Assembly: GCA_034678805.1 (NCBI GenBank)
Contig: JAXDBN010000180.1
Coordinates: forward strand, 1 to 8,545
Reading direction: 5' to 3'
DNA from: PHAA01 sp034678805
Lineage (GTDB): Bacteria > Bacillota > Syntrophomonadia > Syntrophomonadales > Syntrophomonadaceae
Length of the DNA: 8,545 bases
The translations under genes and the position numbers were made by a program. Numbering within the stretch: position 1 is the stretch's first letter; each line of letters opens with the position of its first letter. A model generated the notes under the pieces. That model saw only the letters and a list, made by a program, of their open reading frames with translations. It did not search any database and had not been told where the DNA came from. Positions 7,301 to 8,545 of this stretch are shown here, piece by piece.

Positions 7301-8545
7301 TATAACCGGCCCGGTCATAACCCTCTTTGTCCAGGCCCGCCTTGTTGAAGCCATCCCGGTCAAAGCCAGCAGCATTGTAGCCCTCGGCATCGTAACCGCC
7401 GCGGCTGTATCCTTTGCGGTCATAACCGTTGACATCCAGGCCCTCCCGGTTGTATCCTTCGGCATCATAACCGTTGCGCCCATAACCTTCCTTGTCAAAA
7501 CCGGCCTGGTTAAAGCCTTCCTTATCGTATCCCCGGGCATCGAAGCCGGCCTTATTATACCCTTCCTTATCGAATCCGCGCTGGTCAAAGCCTTCTTTAT
7601 TAAAGCCCTCCCGGTCGAACCCGGTCTTGTCATAGCCCGTCCGGTTGAATCCTTCCCGGTCCAGCCCGGCCTGGTTAAAGCCTTCCTTATCATAGCCCTG
7701 GGCATCGTACCCGGCTTTATTATACCCTTCCTTATCGAATCCGCTTTGGTCATAGCCTTCTTTATTAAAGCCCTCCCGGTCGAACCCGGCCTTGTCATAG
7801 CCCGTCCGGTTGAATCCTTCCCGGTCCAGCCCGGCCTGGTCGAAGCCTTCCTTATTGAAGCCATGGGCATCGTACCCGGCCTTGTCGTAACCCTCCTGGT
7901 TGTATCCCTTTCTATCAAACCCGGCCTGATCGTATCCCTGGCGGTCGAATCCAGCCTGGTCAAATCCATCCCGGTCGTACCCTTCGCTGTCGAAACCAGC
8001 TTTATTAAAGCCTTCCTTATCAAAACCCTCTTTGTTGAAGCCCTCTTTATCAAAGCCCTGCCGGTCGAAACCGTCTCTATCGAAGCCCTGGGCATTGTAT
8101 CCTTCCCGGTCATAGGGGCCTTCTTCACCTGCCTGACCGGTTTCCTGGGCAGTCCCTGGTTCAGCAGCTGTCTTTCCTTCCACTGCACTGGTATCAATCA
8201 GGATCTCACTGCCCGACCCATCTATCAAGCTTCCTGGTCCAGGTGGTATTACTCCCGGCCCTTCATGGATGGTGTCAATCAATATATCGGATGCCGACCC
8301 GCTGAACACCCCTGCCTCATCAGCAGTATCGATAATAATGCCCGTATCTGGAGGTATTACTCCTGGCTCTTCATGGAGGGTGTCAATCAATATATCTGAT
8401 GCCGGGCGGACAAACACCCCGGCCTCATCTGCGCTATCTACTATTGCCCCATGACCTGCGGTCTTTCCAGCAGCCGGCTCCTCGAACATATCTGTGGTAT
8501 CGATAAAAATCTCATCTTTGCCCCGTCGCCCGATCTGACTAGTAG
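4314..8545 (-). CDS. Giant repeat protein with polymorphic-toxin-like architecture (partial, N-terminus beyond right edge)
   Basis: The frame is open from the right edge to a TGA at 4316-4314: 1,409 visible codons. The first ATG (8489) is not the start, because it has no ribosome binding site and the 18 codons before it continue the same repeat (EIFIDT). Numbering from that Met: [DE]I[LF]IDT repeats to about 100; 74 [FY][DN]xxG pentads at 126-495; a Pro-rich linker at about 500-665; 'YNGQTGEW' at 683-690 leading into a charged helical region to about 850; a Gly/Ala-rich hydrophobic segment at about 854-930; a coiled coil near 965-982; an Ala/Lys/Asp-rich stretch at 983-1113; and a globular C-terminal domain at about 1142-1391. 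The layout matches a surface-exposed or secreted polymorphic-toxin-like effector with a long stalk and an enzymatic tip. That role is inferred. The secretion signal would be in the missing N-terminus. A non-toxic surface or matrix protein remains possible. Confidence 0.93.
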   Translation of the reverse strand, partial: TSQIGRRGKDEIFIDTTDMFEEPAAGKTAGHGAIVDSADEAGVFVRPASDILIDTLHEEPGVIPPDTGIIIDTADEAGVFSGSASDILIDTIHEGPGVIPPGPGSLIDGSGSEILIDTSAVEGKTAAEPGTAQETGQAGEEGPYDREGYNAQGFDRDGFDRQGFDKEGFNKEGFDKEGFNKAGFDSEGYDRDGFDQAGFDRQGYDQAGFDRKGYNQEGYDKAGYDAHGFNKEGFDQAGLDREGFNRTGYDKAGFDREGFNKEGYDQSGFDKEGYNKAGYDAQGYDKEGFNQAGLDREGFNRTGYDKTGFDREGFNKEGFDQRGFDKEGYNKAGFDARGYDKEGFNQAGFDKEGYGRNGYDAEGYNREGLDVNGYDRKGYSRGGYDAEGYNAAGFDRDGFNKAGLDKEGYDRAGYNQNGYNRAGFDKNGFDQDGYDRDGFNKDGRQRDGNDEYGYSKDGFNKDGYDKDGYDLEGFDYKGYNRDGFDPWGYNRQGYDKNGFHWSGYNADGYDRSGRHWSENPYKDNPFDVTTVDHKNPFTADSEVRISVEVELDANGNVIGGRNLADTWKPTKPPLGEPYPKTAEKYGPKAWTDEIPKPEADKPVPPTTEGTGVIGPEDPMNTLENHDLGKTTEVAPEGQTGTGAPIPEEDIPATAGTPPESGMTGPEGDNPVTLDMPPVSGPKHGDTITLPGKDGRDYPLEYNGQTGEWENILTGGKVRDEDLGSYINDFNKWQDQVADDQKWSAAELEKMGNRQDANSQAIDEALGKWKNLENMQKAADKYGIGEKGGPGDMDKAIQDLKNDMLAGKDVDEDRMGQLKKIIGNRIEGKTAADTGQRWEEDPWYKDLNSMGKAAVDTGKEVVTGEDAEGNTSWLGMGARIAIGAATGGATEGIFTVAEAMHRIKTAVDSGKEGTEAFTGAIKQLVLEEIGGDLAGGAIGKVGKVVADTFPNLTKEAAEMVERNLLKIMKADQLASRGLGLVGAESAEKTIKQMEKRLAELGGDAAGEAAEKAAKAAKKTVAGTGDEAAEAAAKKASRGADDMAAGGKAAKGSADEIAGGTGKTAAGSSDEMADSVRKGGRDTDAAKGAGGADGPDSAEIPGKKAAGTADEAAEGAGKKAAGAADEAADAAAKRTPGPHVSTETPGLKIDNSSFKDAGQPPDLRGMPARDQKAIQMVSDRYGVKAQMRPTNPEAKKWLETGKAHPKPEMLKTKTINDYDVELGYPKEYSGTVACKKPAPLPAAKPEGMSGEHWQELQKRHKQRVTEYTDQVEKLHHLEQEGKIFWDKNTGVIYNSQTMKPYAGDHDAFAFVDAVTGEPVSPLVNQQINRDLQSLGATQHPEHVGWDYSGLSDKVPDGAPPGAQSPRQIAEGIDQKILNGHNEGGQPLNTYNPLQGSKGGWTTSYWKGGVRQ
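4315..4331 (-). promoter_or_regulatory. GTGA stop/start overlap with internal ribosome binding site
   Basis: On the minus strand GGAGG (4331-4327) is followed nine bases later by GTGA, where GTG starts the 261-residue protein and TGA ends the large protein. This is a standard arrangement for translational coupling and for keeping two products in fixed ratio. Confidence 0.75.
4317..5066 (-). other. C-terminal domain of the giant protein, candidate edema-factor/ExoY-like nucleotidyl cyclase
   Basis: About 250 residues. Motifs in order (numbered from the Met at 8489): MRPTNPEAKKWL at 1167 onwards; K1186-x4-K1191-x-K1193 followed by TINDYDVELGY; G1283-D-H-D-A-F-A-F; Q-H1319-P-E-H1322-V-G-W; N-G-H1360-N-E. 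From known biology, the CyaA/edema-factor family has K-x4-H-x-K near the start of the catalytic core (CyaA K58, H63, K65), a metal-binding D-x-D followed by Leu-Phe, and a later His in an NHG-type motif. The order and the first spacing agree. The His of the first motif is Lys here, the domain is short, and which later His is equivalent is unclear. The family call is an inference from motif order, with no alignment run. Confidence 0.4.
5151..5543 (-). repeat. Ala/Lys/Asp/Gly-rich low-complexity stretch
   Basis: Residues about 983-1113 of the giant protein are loosely repetitive: runs such as GKKAAGTADEAAEGAG, GKKAAGAADEAADAAA, GADDMAAGGKAA and GSADEIAGGTGKTAAG share a pattern of a basic pair, Ala-Ala-Gly and Asp-Glu-x-Ala about every 12-16 residues. 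It resembles a flexible or helical histone-tail-like linker just before the globular C-terminal domain. Copies are degenerate, so this is low complexity rather than exact tandem repetition. Confidence 0.75.
7005..8114 (-). repeat. 74 uninterrupted [FY][DN]xxG pentapeptide repeats (15-bp period)
   Basis: Counting pentads from YDREG at 8114 gives 74 in a row, all ending in Gly, without one insertion or deletion over 1,110 bases. Position 1 is Phe or Tyr in 68 of 74 (Leu in four, Arg and Asn once each); position 2 is Asp or Asn in 69. Position 3 is mostly Lys/Arg/Gln and position 4 mostly Glu/Asp/Ala. A degenerate 75th unit (RHWSE) closes the tract. It is not the classical A[DN]Lxx pentapeptide family, because Gly precedes and Asp follows the aromatic residue. 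Likely a regular rod or solenoid; structure unknown. Confidence 0.95.
7501..7890 (-). repeat. 165-bp higher-order tandem repeat inside the pentad tract
   Basis: Blocks of eleven pentads recur at a 165-bp offset: CCGGCCTGGT occurs at 7501, 7666 and 7831; CCTTCTTTATTAAAG at 7591 and 7756; CCCGTCCGGTTGAAT at 7636 and 7801. Two near-complete units (7501-7665, 7666-7830) and a partial third are visible. DNA identity is high here and low elsewhere in the tract, which points to recent duplication of this block. Confidence 0.88.
8190..8513 (-). repeat. N-terminal repeats with an [DE]I[LF]IDT core
   Basis: Four copies of the core EIFIDT / DILIDT / DILIDT / EILIDT occur 40, 36 and 27 residues apart. 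The middle ones are followed by HE-x-PGVIPP and a second [IV][IV]D[ST]-ADEAGVF element. The DNA is also repeated: GGTGTCAATC at 8271 and 8379 is offset by exactly 108 bases (36 codons). The first copy lies mostly upstream of the ATG at 8489, which shows that the reading frame continues beyond the window. Confidence 0.85.

Noticed and set aside
7005..8114. Classification as RHS/YD repeats because of the Y-D-x-x-G core
   Set aside because: RHS/YD repeats are longer units with GRL/T segments between YDxxG motifs. Here the motif recurs every five residues with no spacer.
7005..8114. CRISPR array or noncoding satellite
   Set aside because: The tract is coding, in frame and unbroken, with variable third and fourth codons and no direct-repeat/spacer structure.
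6950..8197. 415-codon minus-strand frame overlapping the giant gene
   Set aside because: A frame-shifted reading of the same repeats, rich in Arg/Thr/Met, with no start signal; explained by the repeat period.
6945..8399. 484-codon open frame on the plus strand opposite the pentad tract
   Set aside because: The 15-bp period is a multiple of three, so a frame lacking a stop in one unit tends to lack it in all. The product is an endless hydrophobic V/I/A repeat with no ribosome binding site before 6945, and it is the complement of the better-supported minus-strand gene.

Overview
The window holds five genes, all reading leftwards (minus strand) and packed like one operon. In transcription order from the right edge they are: a very large repeat-rich protein whose start lies beyond the right edge; a 261-residue protein whose GTG start overlaps the large gene's stop (GTGA); a 371-residue protein ending in a zinc ribbon; a 386-residue zinc-ribbon, single-pass membrane protein; and a multi-pass membrane protein that runs off the left edge. 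No RNA gene, insertion sequence, CRISPR array or convincing intrinsic terminator was seen. The longest gap between genes is about 150 bases.

The organism is probably a Gram-positive anaerobe of the Clostridia / Peptococcaceae kind. This rests on strong AGGAGG-type ribosome binding sites, moderately high G+C and small CxxC...CxxC zinc-ribbon proteins. It is an inference, because no taxonomic marker gene is present.

Region by region: 1-1022 is the partial membrane protein. 1072-2232 is the zinc-ribbon membrane protein with an outer domain. 2382-3497 is the protein with a C-terminal zinc ribbon. 3532-4317 is a soluble protein coupled to the large gene. 4314-8545 is the large gene. Its visible product (1,409 codons) has, in order: N-terminal repeats built on a [DE]I[LF]IDT core; 74 back-to-back five-residue repeats of the form [FY][DN]xxG with no insertion or deletion; a proline-rich linker; a helical region; a Gly/Ala-rich hydrophobic stretch; an Ala/Lys/Asp-rich low-complexity stretch; and a globular C-terminal domain of about 250 residues.

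The C-terminal domain carries K-x4-K-x-K, a GDHD motif and QHPEHVGW. Their order resembles the catalytic elements of edema-factor/CyaA/ExoY-type nucleotidyl cyclase toxins. Long repetitive stalk, hydrophobic middle and enzyme-like tip followed by a coupled small gene is the layout of a polymorphic-toxin-like effector with a candidate immunity or accessory partner. The downstream zinc-ribbon and membrane proteins could be adaptor or envelope components of the same system. The five-gene link is inferred from gene order only.
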